A DNA stretch of 64,000 bases from Siphlonurus alternatus. Its lineage: Eukaryota; Arthropoda; Insecta; Ephemeroptera; Siphlonuridae. Position 1 is the stretch's first letter, and every line of letters starts with the position of its first letter. Below are positions 34,943 through 44,545 of the stretch, piece after piece. Under the pieces are notes generated by a model, which saw only the letters and a list, made by a program, of their open reading frames with translations, made no database searches and had not been told where the DNA came from. The stretch covers positions 6,525,142 to 6,589,141 of the forward strand of contig OX463778.1 in NCBI GenBank assembly GCA_949825025.1, written 5' to 3'. Made by a program: the position numbers and the translations under genes.

Positions 34943-35066
34943 TTGCACCGAATTTTCCTTATACCGAGATATCCTTGCACCGAATCTTCCTTTCACCAAG
35001 TTTTCTTTACACCGAAAGTTCCGTACACCGAACATTCCTTACACCGAAAATTCCTAGAATCGCAAT
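34943..35066. repeat. Iterated-word array W5, right arm
   Basis: TTGCACCGAATTTTCCTTAT, TTACACCGAAAGTTCCGTAC, CACCGAACATTCC: the inverse of 30790-30935. Confidence 0.75.
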
Positions 35067-35140
35067 TATATCTACACATAATATGCTAGATTTTTAAATT
35101 TATATTAAATCATAAAACCATAGATTATTTAAGTACTTAC

Positions 35141-35155
35141 CAAACGTTGGAACAT
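35141..35155 (-). CDS. Glycine-rich secreted peptide B, exon 1 (5 codons)
   Basis: ATG TTC CAA CGT TTG|gtaagt on the - strand, in phase with the exon at 29118. It is identical in layout to 22394-22380. Confidence 0.8.
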
Positions 35156-35199
35156 GATGATTGTATTTCAGCGATGCTCTCGACTCAAGGTACGAATGT

Positions 35200-35290
35200 G
35201 TTCTATATACTCGGTGAGACTGGGCGATCATTTATATACAAAACGAGTGCCCTCGTGTACAAACCTCGACAAAATTTGCATTAATTCGTT
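35200..35290 (-). promoter_or_regulatory. Core promoter of peptide gene B (TATA box and octamer)
   Basis: TATATAAA (35231-35238) and ATGCAAAT (35274-35281) on the - strand, same spacing as at gene A. Upstream similarity to gene A continues to about 35400 (22620 at A) with patches to 35560, so promoter and leader were duplicated together with the coding exons. Confidence 0.65.
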
Positions 35291-35579
35291 CCTGTGGCAT
35301 GTGTGCACCAAGTTGCTGCCAATATCTTATAGACAATCAATTATATCAACCTGTCAAACTTTTAGCTGCACGTTGTTGCAGCATGATTGTCATAAATGAA
35401 GCGTCGATTTCTTTTAAACAACGCAGTTATTTTGTTTTAATTAATTTTTGCATGTACTTTATGTTTTTAAACACCTCATCATTAATTTTTATCCATCTTT
35501 TCCTTGTTGCGTTTATTTTAACACAAACAAGAAACTGGTTTTCAAGGTTGAGTAGGTGGTTTTAGATTTTTACTCGAGT

Positions 35580-35762
35580 TAAGGGGTTTTTCCATGGAGC
35601 GATGTTAAGCGGCGTTTGACGGGGCGAGAAATGCGCACATGCTTTAATCTCGTATAGTGGCGATAAAATAACTCTCTGCAAAGCGAGGAAATCCCGAGCA
35701 TCTGATTGGCTGCGGCAAGCGATTTTTATCACTTTCTTCGCTCCATGGAAATGCATCTTTAC
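35580..35762. mobile_element. MITE with TTTCCATGGAGCG ends
   Basis: TTTTTCCATGGAGCGATGTT at the left and TTCGCTCCATGGAAATGCATC at the right; same family as 7651-8064, uninterrupted. Confidence 0.75.
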
Positions 35763-36330
35763 GCAAAAACAACATCGTCATATTTTTCGTATAAACCACG
35801 ATGTTTTGTTCCAATTATAGACCTTCCGCTACATATAAATAAGGTCTATAATCGCCTGAAAATCACATAATTTCTACAAAACTTATATTCAAATTTTTAA
35901 TTCAATTGTTTATAGGTTTCATGTAGACGAACTTAGAACATGTCAAATAAAGAAAAACAAACGAACCACTAAAAGCAATAACAAACAACAAAATAATTAT
36001 TAAAATGCACACAAATTACATATATATTACAAATTCCATTAACATACATTTACAAAACATATATATAAATTAAGTATTATAAAAGTTCTACTTTGATTGA
36101 TTTATTATGGTAATAATTAACGCTTTATAATCAAGCTCGAGTCGATTCAAGTCAAAATTTTTGGGATCACGTTTTTATCAAATACACATGCAGGCTACAT
36201 ATTTTGTATCAAATATATTCAAGGAACCGCGTTTAAAATATATAAAATTATTAAAACTATATAAGTATCTATATATCATACAGATCGTACGTATATTTAT
36301 TTATTATTTTAAAATAATTTATGCAACAAT

Positions 36331-36607
36331 AGAGTACCGACCTCGATTTTTTTTATTGCAGAAATGGATAGAGGGTGCAAAGTTATGCTACCTACTATTT
36401 TTCAGATTTTTTACAGGCCCTTTAACGAGGTGTCTGCCCTTATGAAAAGGATAAGACTTGCCGCCGCGTGACGTCACAAAAAGGACTTTCATTCATTTTT
36501 TTAAAAATACTTCCAGGTCTGTAAAAAATATGAAAAATATCAAGGTAGCATAAATTTGCACCCTCTATCCATTTCTGCAATAAAAAAAATTGAGGTCGGT
36601 ACTCCAT
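36331..36607. mobile_element. MITE family F2, copy b
   Basis: AGAGTACCGACCTCGATTTT and AAAATTGAGGTCGGTACTCC ends. It is shorter than copy c in its left half. Confidence 0.85.
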
Positions 36608-36876
36608 TTTTATGCCATTGTTTTCATATCTTTAACTTTTAATGTTATTGAATGTGCATTAATATAATAATATATACTGTATAATACATTACACAACATG
36701 AATTACTCTTATTAATATCTATAATATGTATTGGATAGATATATATTAACATATTAAGGTCCTAAAAAGTACATGAAAAAATACTTCGAGAAATTATAAG
36801 AAAAAATTTGTTCCTCCAATTTTATTATTAATAAAATTCAATAATTTAACACACATCTTTTAATTAATTTACATTG

Positions 36877-37236
36877 TAAATATAATAAATAAATATCCTT
36901 GACGCCGTTATTACCCTTTCGAGTGTGGCCAGGCCGATATTTTAGCCTTTTTAGTAGGAGTTACCTTGCAACCGAGCTGGGGCTTACCAGGCTCCCAGAA
37001 CCCTTTTCTGCACTCTACTGGGCTCCTACTACCAGATCTGTGCAGCCTGCAGTGGCAGTGCAAGACTGCAGGGCAGCGGAGTATAGACAGTCGCAAACTG
37101 CCTTCCTCTTACCACTCCATCATCTAGTAGTCAGTCACACCCATCCCAAGTCACGAAAAGTCTGCCGGATTCGGGTATTGAACCGGGGACCACTCGGACC
37201 AGAGTCAGAGGTACTAACCACTACACCTCAGAGCGG
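36877..37236 (-). mobile_element. tRNA-derived SINE with 10-bp target duplication
   Basis: Read on the - strand, the head contains a pol III A box (TGAGGTGTAGTGGTTAGTAC, 37211-37230) and B box (GGTTCAATACC, 37174-37184) at tRNA-like spacing. A 250-nt unrelated body and an AT-rich tail (GGATATTTATTTATT) follow. ATTTACATTG flanks both ends (36867-36876 and 37237-37246). It inserted into the loop of the palindrome at 36285-38335. Confidence 0.9.
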
Positions 37237-37566
37237 ATTTACATTGATTACAATTAATGTCATATAATATATCATTTAATAATATGACATTTATTAATTG
37301 TAATCAATGTAAAATATAATATATGACATTACTTGTAATCAATGTAAATTAATTAAAAGATGTGTATTAAATTATTGAATTTTATTAATAATAAAATTGG
37401 GGGAACAAATTTTGTCTTATAATTTCTCGAAGTATTTTTTCATGTACTTTTTACGCACCTTAATATGTTAATATATATCTATCCAATATATACTATAGAT
37501 AATAAGAGTAATTCATGTTGTGTAATATATTATACAGTATAATATATATTAATGCGCATTCTCAAT

Positions 37567-37927
37567 ACGGGAATTTCATGTTTACATTTTGGGTAGCACG
37601 GGGATGCCCGAAGCCACCCGAAGAGCTTCGGGATGTAGGCAGAAAACCTTAAAATCCTATGCTGTGCGTTTTAACTGTCTTAACATAACTCACAACACCT
37701 CTTTTCTCATAACAGTTTTGGTCGCCAAATATTTTTTTTTTTACTAGCATTGGTTCTTCTTGTCACCATTTATGAAAAAAATTTCTGCGATAAATGATAC
37801 GAATCGTCAGGAGAAATTAATTTCGAGACCAACTTTAACACGTATCTGCTATGCCGCTGACAATGTTTTGCCTACACAATTATGACGTCATATTGTTTTG
37901 TGACGTATGGTGAAAGACCCGTTATAA
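37567..37927 (+). mobile_element. Non-autonomous element E, copy a
   Basis: From CGGGAATTTCATGTTTACAT to GTGACGTATGGTGAAAGACC. Includes TAGCACGGGGATGCCCGAAG, GTAGGCAGAAAACC and TATGACGTCATATTGTTTTG. It matches 42092-42458 in reverse. Confidence 0.8.
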
Positions 37928-37961
37928 AAGTTAAAGATATATGAAAACAATGGCATAAAAA

Positions 37962-38280
37962 TGGAGTACCGACCTCAATTTTTTTTATTGCAGAAATGGA
38001 TAGAGGGTGCAAATTTATGCTGACCTGATATTTTTCAGATTTTTTACAAACCTAAAAGCATTTTTAAAAGATTATTGAAAGTCCTTTTTGTGACGTCATG
38101 CGGCGGCAAGTCCTATCCTTTTCTTAAGGGCAGACGCCTCGTGACGTCATAAAAAGGATATTCAATATTTTTTTTAAAACACTTTCAGGTCCTGTAAAAA
38201 ATCTGAAAAAAAGCAGGGTAGCATAACTTTGCACCCTCTATCCATTTCTGCAATAAAAAAAAATTGAGGTCGGTACTCTA
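37962..38280. mobile_element. MITE family F2, copy c
   Basis: Full copy: TGGAGTACCGACCTCAATTT to AAATTGAGGTCGGTACTCT, centre GTGACGTCATGCGGCGGCAA. Confidence 0.9.
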
Positions 38281-38333
38281 TTGTTGCATAAATTATTTTA
38301 AAATAATAAATATACGCATATATATGATCGGTA

Positions 38334-38665
38334 TCACGTCAATATCACGAAAACAAAAATCACGAATGTATTTTCAACGAATGACTTTATCCCGAAAACA
38401 ATTATATCGAAAACAAATATATTAAATGAAATCATTTACCACGAAAATAAATTAACATGAAACGAAATAATATCGAGAACATAAATCACTAAAACAATAT
38501 GTACGAAAGTAATTTGACCGAAACAAAAAAGGACGAAAGTAAATTAGAACGAAATTATTTTAATACAAAAATCACGAAAACAATTTGACTGAAAAGTTAT
38601 TTGAACGAAAACATTTAAGACGAATAAAAAAATAACGAAAAAAATTTGAACGAACGCTATTTGAC
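38334..38665. repeat. Iterated-word array W7
   Basis: CACGAAAAC, GACGAAAGTAA, GAACGAAATTATTT and AACGAAAACATTTAAG words recur about 18 times in 330 nt with A/T-rich spacers of variable length. Confidence 0.7.
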
Positions 38666-38910
38666 CAAATAAAAAACACCAATCCCATGCTAAAATTTGG
38701 GCAGAAACTTTGAGCTAGAAATTTGAAATTTGGCATACGTAAAGCCAAGGGTTCTAAGTTTTTTGACATGTTTGTGTAAAACGATTTTTAAAATTTATAT
38801 TTCCTACCTTTTTAGGGGTGGATTCACGATTTGCATTTCTTCCTTATGGGATTTCCATGTTAATTTTAAGTTGATAGAAAAATTTTAGCCGATTTGCACC
38901 AAACTTAGTC

Positions 38911-39154
38911 TTATTCTATTCTATTCTATTCTATTCTATTCTATTCTATTCTCTTCTATTCTATTCTATTCTATTCTATTCTATTCTATTCTATTCTATT
39001 CTATTCTATTCTATTCTATTCTATTCTATTCTATTCTATTCTATTCTATTCTATTCTATTCTATTCTATTCTATTCTATTCTATTCTATTCTATTCTATT
39101 CTATTCTATTCTATTCTATTCTATTCTATTCTATTCTATTCTATTCTATTCTAT
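38911..39154. repeat. (TTCTA)n pentanucleotide tract, ~48 copies
   Basis: Almost perfect, with one TTCTC variant at about 38951. The same pentamer ends the LINE at 46728-51478 (TTTTCTATTCTATTCTATCC). Confidence 0.97.
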
Positions 39155-39248
39155 TTTAAGTATATCTAGATTATGGCCGAGTGACCAATTGCAGTGAGAT
39201 GTTTTACGACCCCGTATTTAAAAACATGTAATACACCCTCATATCTGC

Positions 39249-39254
<6 letters not shown>

Positions 39255-39283
<29 letters not shown>
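39255..39283. repeat. (TA)n run with flanking sequence
   Basis: Short TA microsatellite. On its right (39464-39486) a tRNA T-arm-like GGGTTCAAACC on the - strand may be a SINE remnant. Confidence 0.6.
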
Positions 39284-39285
<2 letters not shown>

Positions 39286-39519
39286 CAAAGTTTTTATGAC
39301 CCTTTGTGCTGTGAAGTTAAAAAAAAAAAAAAATATTAATTGGAAAATCAATAAATGCGTCACCCAATTATTTTATAAGTTTATTACTTAAATTAACATT
39401 TTTCTTTTTTTTTAATGACCATGCATGCTGGAAGTATAATTGCCAAAGATTTATTCAAGATTCAGGTTTGAACCCACGCCCTTTTGAGTCCTATATTTAA
39501 ATGTGAATATAATTAAAAA

Positions 39520-39652
39520 GTGAGACCCATTGACGCCTCTTTCAAAACTTTAATTTTGTTCAAAATTAGTTCCTGGCCTCTAAAGAAATTGGCAAAAAAA
39601 CAGAATAGTATAACTTGGTACTGTCTTTTCATTTCTGCAATAAAAAATGGTC
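39520..39652. mobile_element. Half of an F1/F2-type MITE
   Basis: ATTGACGCCTCTTTCAAAAC, AAAATTAGTTCCTGGCCTCT, TAACTTGGTACTGTC and TTCATTTCTGCAATAAAAAA match the right half of family F1. Confidence 0.6.
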
Positions 39653-39800
39653 CATTAATGGTGAAAAATGCTTGAATTTGACTGACTAGCTATTTTATTA
39701 TGTTCAAATACGAGACATAACCTGTAGAAAGTAATCTTGTTGTCCCCACGTTACAAGTACGGGGGTTGATAGTCACCGACTGAACGTCACCTGGACGTAG

Positions 39801-40016
39801 TGTGTCGTCCGTCGAGTGCCTGCGGTGCGTGGTGGGCATGATGCTCACAACCGCCGGGCTCCTCGTGGACGGCCAGCTGACCTCGATGGCGCTGCAGACT
39901 TGGGGTCTCTGCAGACCGTGGCCGAGTACCGCGGACGTGTCCTCGCCGCCCTCGTGCGCACGTGGGGCAACGTCAGTCCGCAGCTCCACGTCAACACGGA
40001 CAACCACGTGACCTTG
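39801..40016 (+). pseudogene. GLYAT-like GNAT-domain exon with a frameshift
   Basis: After an acceptor-like CTGGACGTAG a GC-rich frame reads SSVECLRCVVG, MMLTTAGLLVDGQLTSMALQ. One base later, in the next frame, it continues DLGSLQTVAEYRGRVLAALV and NVSPQLHVNTDNHV. Together these give the GNAT core: a strand with 'G.L.S', 'LGSLQTV' (beta4), the acetyl-CoA loop 'eyRGrgLA', and the following 'P.lhV...N' strand. In the loop, Val replaces the usual Gly of R-G-x-G/A. Joining the frames needs a 1-nt correction near 39898, so it is either a pseudogene or a sequencing error. A G run follows at 40018-40029. It is the only + strand candidate for the GNAT domain of the gene starting at 17477. Confidence 0.65.
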
Positions 40017-40029
40017 AGGGGGGGGGGGG

Positions 40030-42091
40030 CGTCAAGTGGGCTTGTATTTTAGATTTTATGAAGAATTACAACTTGGTGCTTTTTATAAATAATATATAGA
40101 TAGAGTAATGACTCAATTACATAACAATAAAAATATTATATATTTCTGCTCCATATTTTTACTATATACTTTCTGCGAGAACTATATATTTATTTTATAT
40201 TTCATTTAATACATTAAATTTATTTTATATCAACTCCAAGGAGAATACATATCTACCTCCTTGATCAACTCAATTGATATTGATGGCGTTCGTGATCACT
40301 AATAGAATCTGCATAAACTTTGAAACGAAAAATCAAAATATTTAATTCAACCGTTTTATATAATTTATTTTAAAAGAAGAATTAATACCATTAAAAAATA
40401 TTACTGCTTATTATGTCAATGCTACAAATCATTTAGAGTATTAAGTAAAATATAATTGCGTTGATTAATGGTAGAAAAGAAACATTCTTATCACATTATT
40501 TATTTATTCATTGTACATTTAGCCACAAGGGCTGAGGCTGTTCAGGGAATTCAATCCCTCTTTAGCCGTAGTATATATACATATAAATTTGTGTTGAGAT
40601 TTTTAGAAGAATAGAACATGAGATATATATAATTAAAAAGAAAAAAAAAATACACGAAAAAAATAGTTTACCCTAAGATTCTAATACAATATGAACAATA
40701 TATAATTTATAATGCTGTAGAACAAAAACAGGTGGCACACAAAATGTAGTGGCACGTGATGTACGTTATCTGAAACAGAGGGACTTACGAATTTTTTTTT
40801 GACGAGCATGATCACAGAAAATGCGAGATAAAATTTGAATTATCACAAATATGTCCTTGATTTGGAGGTGGATGGCGTCTTTCCTAATAAAATTGAAATT
40901 TTCTTGCAGCAAAATTAAATACATTTTCAATAAAAAGCAACATGGCCCACAAAACCCACCCATATAATGCAACATTCGAGGAGCACCAACATAACAGTAA
41001 TGTTTCTCAGTAAGGAAATGTTTTCACTCAATGAAAATTTTATAAAAATGAAAAAAAAAAATCTCATCTCATGCGCTTGCTCGCTAGCTCCTCATCAGCC
41101 AATCAGCGGCTCCCTCATGCAGTAACCGGTCTTACCCCGGTCCAACCCGGAAAGCCAGCATTCAGTCGTCCGAGGAGAGGAGCGCAAGCCAAGGGCCAAT
41201 CCGAGTATCTTATTTTGAATTTCGCTCCATTTCGTACCAGTTATCCCGTTATCAAGATAGCAACTATGCATGATACCAGTACTCTAATTATTGCAACATA
41301 AACTGAAAATTTCATGTAATAAAAAAAAAATACATATTATTTTTGTTCTTCTTATATTATCAAAAAGTAATTTGAATATTTTTTATTTACAGACGCTAAA
41401 TTAAATAGTGTTGTAATTGAACAAGCACTTCCATGATACCATTTGACGCCATTGAACGCGACGTCCTCGATATCAGGCATAATATATGCGTACGGTTACG
41501 GTGAAACAAGGCGCCTGAAAGAAGAAAGAGTAAAGAGTGGTACATATTACCAAGGCTGTAGCTGTAAAGCGTCTGTTATAACCAGAGAGACAGTATAATA
41601 GTTGTACTGTATATTTTCTGATGGCATCGGCATTAACTTGCCTCTGCCTCATGAGATAAAGGTAAGAAATTTTGTCGGATGTTCTCTGAAGATTCTCTTT
41701 CTCTGAACGCTCTGTATGCATGTTTATATATTGTTTATGCATATAATATATAATTATATACTGCATAGTGTTCTGTTTACATAGTTTTAAATATACTTAG
41801 AGTACATATATGCATACATACAGTACAGAATATGCATCACAGTATGCGCACGACCTTGAAGTTATACTGTATAACTTTAAGTATGCATTGCAACTGTATT
41901 CATTAGATTTTCCCCTTTTGTCCGCCTTGAGAAATCAGAAAGTGGTTATGATTCATTAGAGGATTTTGAGAGGTATCCATAATATAATATATATGCAGTA
42001 CTGTATGCATATAACCCACACAGCATAAAACAGCATGCATGATGGGTTGATGCATGCATGCATGGCTTAGGGGCGGGTGAATATTATGAAA
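40030..42091. other. Gene-free stretch
   Basis: No exon is supported. A GC-richer block (41070-41290) has no splice sites that help, and 41800-42090 contains TATGCATGCATGC-type runs. Confidence 0.4.
40496..40570 (-). mobile_element. LINE 3'-end fragment
   Basis: On the - strand: GGGATTGAATTCCCTGAACA, CAGCCCTTGTGGCTAAATG, then TACAATGAATAAATAAATAA. The tail type is that of the LINE at 11400-12700 but a different subfamily. Confidence 0.55.
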
Positions 42092-42458
42092 TTTTGCATA
42101 TACGGGTCTTTCACCATACGTCATAAAACAATATGACGTCACGATTGTGTAGGCAAAACATTATTGTCAGCGGCATAGCAGATACATACGTGCCATAGTT
42201 GGTCTGGAAATTAATATCTCCTGCATGACGATTCGCATAATTTTTCGTACAAATTTCTTTCATGAATGGTGACACGAAGAACCATGGTGAAAAAAATTTT
42301 TTGGCGACCAAAACTGTTATTAGCAAAGAGATGTTGTGATTTACGTTAACACGCACAGCATAGGATTTTAGGGTTTTCTGCCTACATCCCGAAGATCTTC
42401 GGGCGGCTTCGGGCATCTCCGTGCTACCCAAAATGTAAACATGAAAATCCCGTATACG
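42092..42458 (-). mobile_element. Non-autonomous element E, copy b (inverted)
   Basis: ACGGGTCTTTCACCATACGT to ACATGAAAATCCCGTATACG; matches 37567-37927 in reverse along its whole length. Confidence 0.8.
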
Positions 42459-42560
42459 AGAGAGTGGAATTTGTTGGGGCCTGCGGAGGTGGGGGTGGAT
42501 AGGATTGAGAAGTTCAGGGAGCTGGTGACCGCACGCAGGACCCCAAACTGAAAGCCATAT
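42459..42560 (+). other. Short GC-rich coding-like fragment
   Basis: The frame EWNLLGPAEVGVDRIEKFRE, LVTARRTPN then stop looks codon-like, but it has no start or splice support and abuts element E. It is unidentified. Confidence 0.25.
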
Positions 42561-42710
42561 AGTGCCATGGTGTAACCACAACTGTCACAGTATAAACCAA
42601 TCTTTTTACTTTGCATGACCAAAACGGTATGTTGTTAATAAAATAAAAAAATATGCCATGTTCATGTTACTTTGAATTCCAGCGGAGGGGCAAGCCACCT
42701 TTCCATTTCA

Positions 42711-43240
42711 GGTCACCGACAAGCCTACTGATAAATAAATGCTAAAGTTGAATTGTCATTTCAGTGCTGGTGGACCTCGACAAATGAGCGTCCTGCAGCC
42801 GGGACCCGGACGAGGCAGCCCAGCAGCTGTCGTCCCCGGACCGAGGTAAAAAGGTCACCGACAAGCCTACTGAAAAATAAATGCTAAAGTTGCATTGCCA
42901 TTTCAGTGCTGGTGGACCTCGACAAATGATTTTCCTGCAGCCGGGACCCGGACGAGGCAGGTCAGCAGCTGTCGTCCCCGGACCGAGGTAAAAAGGTCAC
43001 CGACAAGCCTACTGAAAAATAAATGCTAAAGTTGCATTGTCATTTCAGTGCTGGTGGACCTCGACAAATGATTTTCCTGCAGCCGGGACCCGGACGAGGC
43101 AGCCCAGCAGCTGTCGTCCCCGGACCGAGGTAAAAAGGTCACCGACAAGCCTACTGAAAAATAAATGCTAAAGTTGAATTGTCATTTCAGTGCTGGTGGA
43201 ACTCGACAAATGAGCGTCCTGCAGCCGGGACCCGGACGAT
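42711..43240 (+). repeat. 142-bp tandem array with exon-like modules (3.7 copies)
   Basis: Units begin at 42711, 42853, 42995 and 43137, and the last is cut short at GGACCCGGACGATTTT. Each full unit has an AT-rich half ending in TGTCATTTCAG (a good acceptor), then an 81-nt GC-rich block, then GAG|GTAAAA (a donor). In two frames the 81-nt block is open (27 codons); in the third it reads V-L-V-D-L-D-K-stop in every copy, which could be a duplicated last exon. Copy differences are few (GAGCGTCC vs GATTTTCC). Confidence 0.85.
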
Positions 43241-44033
43241 TTTCCAATAACATCTTTAGTACATAATTATTTAAAAGATTATCAATATTTATCATAACCA
43301 CTGAGGAGTAGAATTTCATTGTTATTTTTAAGTTATATTCTATCATTTTGTACTTTTTTTGTATTATTATTATTAAATGAAACTTTTATTTGTGATGTAA
43401 AATAGTGCAATTTTGTTGTATGTTATTGCATGTTCTATCTAGGCATATTTATATTCAAAAGCGGATTGTGACTTTTGCAGCTGAAATTTTATAATTCCAG
43501 ACGACACAGGTTTTTATAATAAACAATGTAAGCTTTTACTACAAAAAGTGAATATTGTTTTGTTATTACATTTTTATTTATTTATATAATTTATTATCCC
43601 TTTTCATTGCAAGGTACAGCACAAATTAATTAAAGAAATGAATGATTGTATGTATTGCAAAATTTAAGAATCCTGAGTTACTTATTAGGATGTAGGGTAA
43701 AAATAAAAAATCGGAATAAATATATTTATTATTATTATACTATTAATAATAATTAATACCATATTTTTTTATGCAGGCGGGAGGGTGTAGGTGGGGTAAA
43801 TTCAAAATTTAACCGCTATAATAGTGCAGCCGTGGGTTCCGGTGGCTTCGGTCGTGTTCGTCTCCACTCGGTTGCTCTCGGCGACGTCATATGCGTTATT
43901 CATCTGCAAGATTTTTTGGTGGTACGGGGGGTGGCGTGAGGGGGGACGGCTTAACTGATACTATTGGCAGGATAGGCGTCTTGCACTCGTCTCGTCGCAG
44001 TCGTCCATTACTCGCAATCGAGAGAGGACCACG
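43241..44033. other. Intergenic, with upstream region of the membrane-protein gene
   Basis: AT-rich to about 43780, then GC-richer. CGACGTCATATGCG (about 43881) and the start-proximal TCGTCCATTACTCGCAATCG are candidates for promoter and leader, but no TATA box is seen. Confidence 0.35.
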
Positions 44034-44280
44034 ATGGGGGGGTGTTCCCGCCAAATAATCGTGGGGGTGCTCACTGTGACCATGTTGTCTGCAATGGTGT
44101 TTTCTTGTTCATACCCCAATCAGCATCAATTGTTGCGACCAAGAAGGAACGTTCTTACAATTGTTGTTCCTAGAATTCCACCTCGTAATAAAACAGAGTG
44201 TCAAATAAAATGTGATAATCAATTGATTCGATATGTTCAAAATGGTGAATGCTGCTGTAAAAAACAACATCCTTCGTCAA
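44034..44280 (+). CDS. Type I membrane protein, exon 1: signal peptide and Cys-rich head
   Basis: ATG at 44034 in context accacgATGG; donor TCAA|gtgagt; ends in phase 1. Residues 1-25 form a signal peptide (IIVGVLTVTMLSAMVFSC). The mature head has RNKTECQIKCDNQLIRYVQN then GECCCKKQ, i.e. C-x3-C-x12-C-C-C, with an N-glycosylation site at NKT. With the Cys of the next exon the spacing vaguely recalls one TNF-receptor-type Cys-rich repeat, but the usual CC-x2-C is compressed to CCC, so I do not assign it. Joined through five phase-1 introns the gene encodes about 303 residues: exons 44034-44280, 45415-45480, 52773-52973, 53387-53536, 55367-55477, 56208-56344 (sum 912 nt). Confidence 0.75.
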
Positions 44281-44462
44281 GTGAGTTCATTATATTAATT
44301 ACATTAAAATTTTATTACTTATATAGTCGAGTATTAAACTAATAAGGGGCTTTTTAAAAACTTAAAATTAAAAACAAAATATTACTACAATTTTTATCAA
44401 ATTTAAGTACTAATAAATTGAGTAAATCTTTTAAAATCTAGAAATTATATTATTACTCATAA

Positions 44463-44545
44463 CTTTTATTTATTTATTTATTCTCTTGTGGCTGTATAAT
44501 ATATATTATAATACAACAGAGAGACAAAAGACATTTTTCTTAAAA
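44463..44545 (-). mobile_element. 3' end of the Jockey/CR1-group LINE
   Basis: Reverse complement matches the tail of 11400-12700: TTTTGTCTCTCTGTTGTATT, ACAGCCACAAGAGAATAAAT with AAAT repeats. About 80 nt only; severe 5' truncation, in intron 1 of the membrane-protein gene. Confidence 0.75.

Larger units (their letters stand above)
30781..35068. repeat. 4.3-kb nested inverted repeat inside the intron of peptide gene B
   Basis: Outer arms 30781-30935 / 34943-35068 (TTCGGTGTA words), middle arms about 31020-31590 / 33836-34335, and inner arms about 32125-32405 / 33370-33830 are all inversely matched. The centre (32637-32867) is a tetranucleotide microsatellite plus about 500 nt of AT-rich sequence. 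The left arm carries an additional palindromic MITE (31651-32120) that is missing from the right arm. Its right end lies only 73 nt from the first exon of the peptide gene. Confidence 0.85.
36285..38335. repeat. ~2-kb palindrome built of older elements
   Basis: 36285-36345 pairs with 38270-38330 (AATTTATGCAACAATAGAGTACCGACC). Two F2 MITEs sit symmetrically, and 36640-36866 pairs with 37335-37560 (ATTACACAACATGAATTACTC; ACATCTTTTAATTAATTTACATTG). The loop holds a tRNA-SINE. The right arm alone carries the element at 37567-37927. Confidence 0.8.

Noticed and set aside
42111..42622. Minus-strand frames of 156 and 84 codons
   Set aside because: They cover element E, which is repeated at 37567-37927 with disrupted frames.
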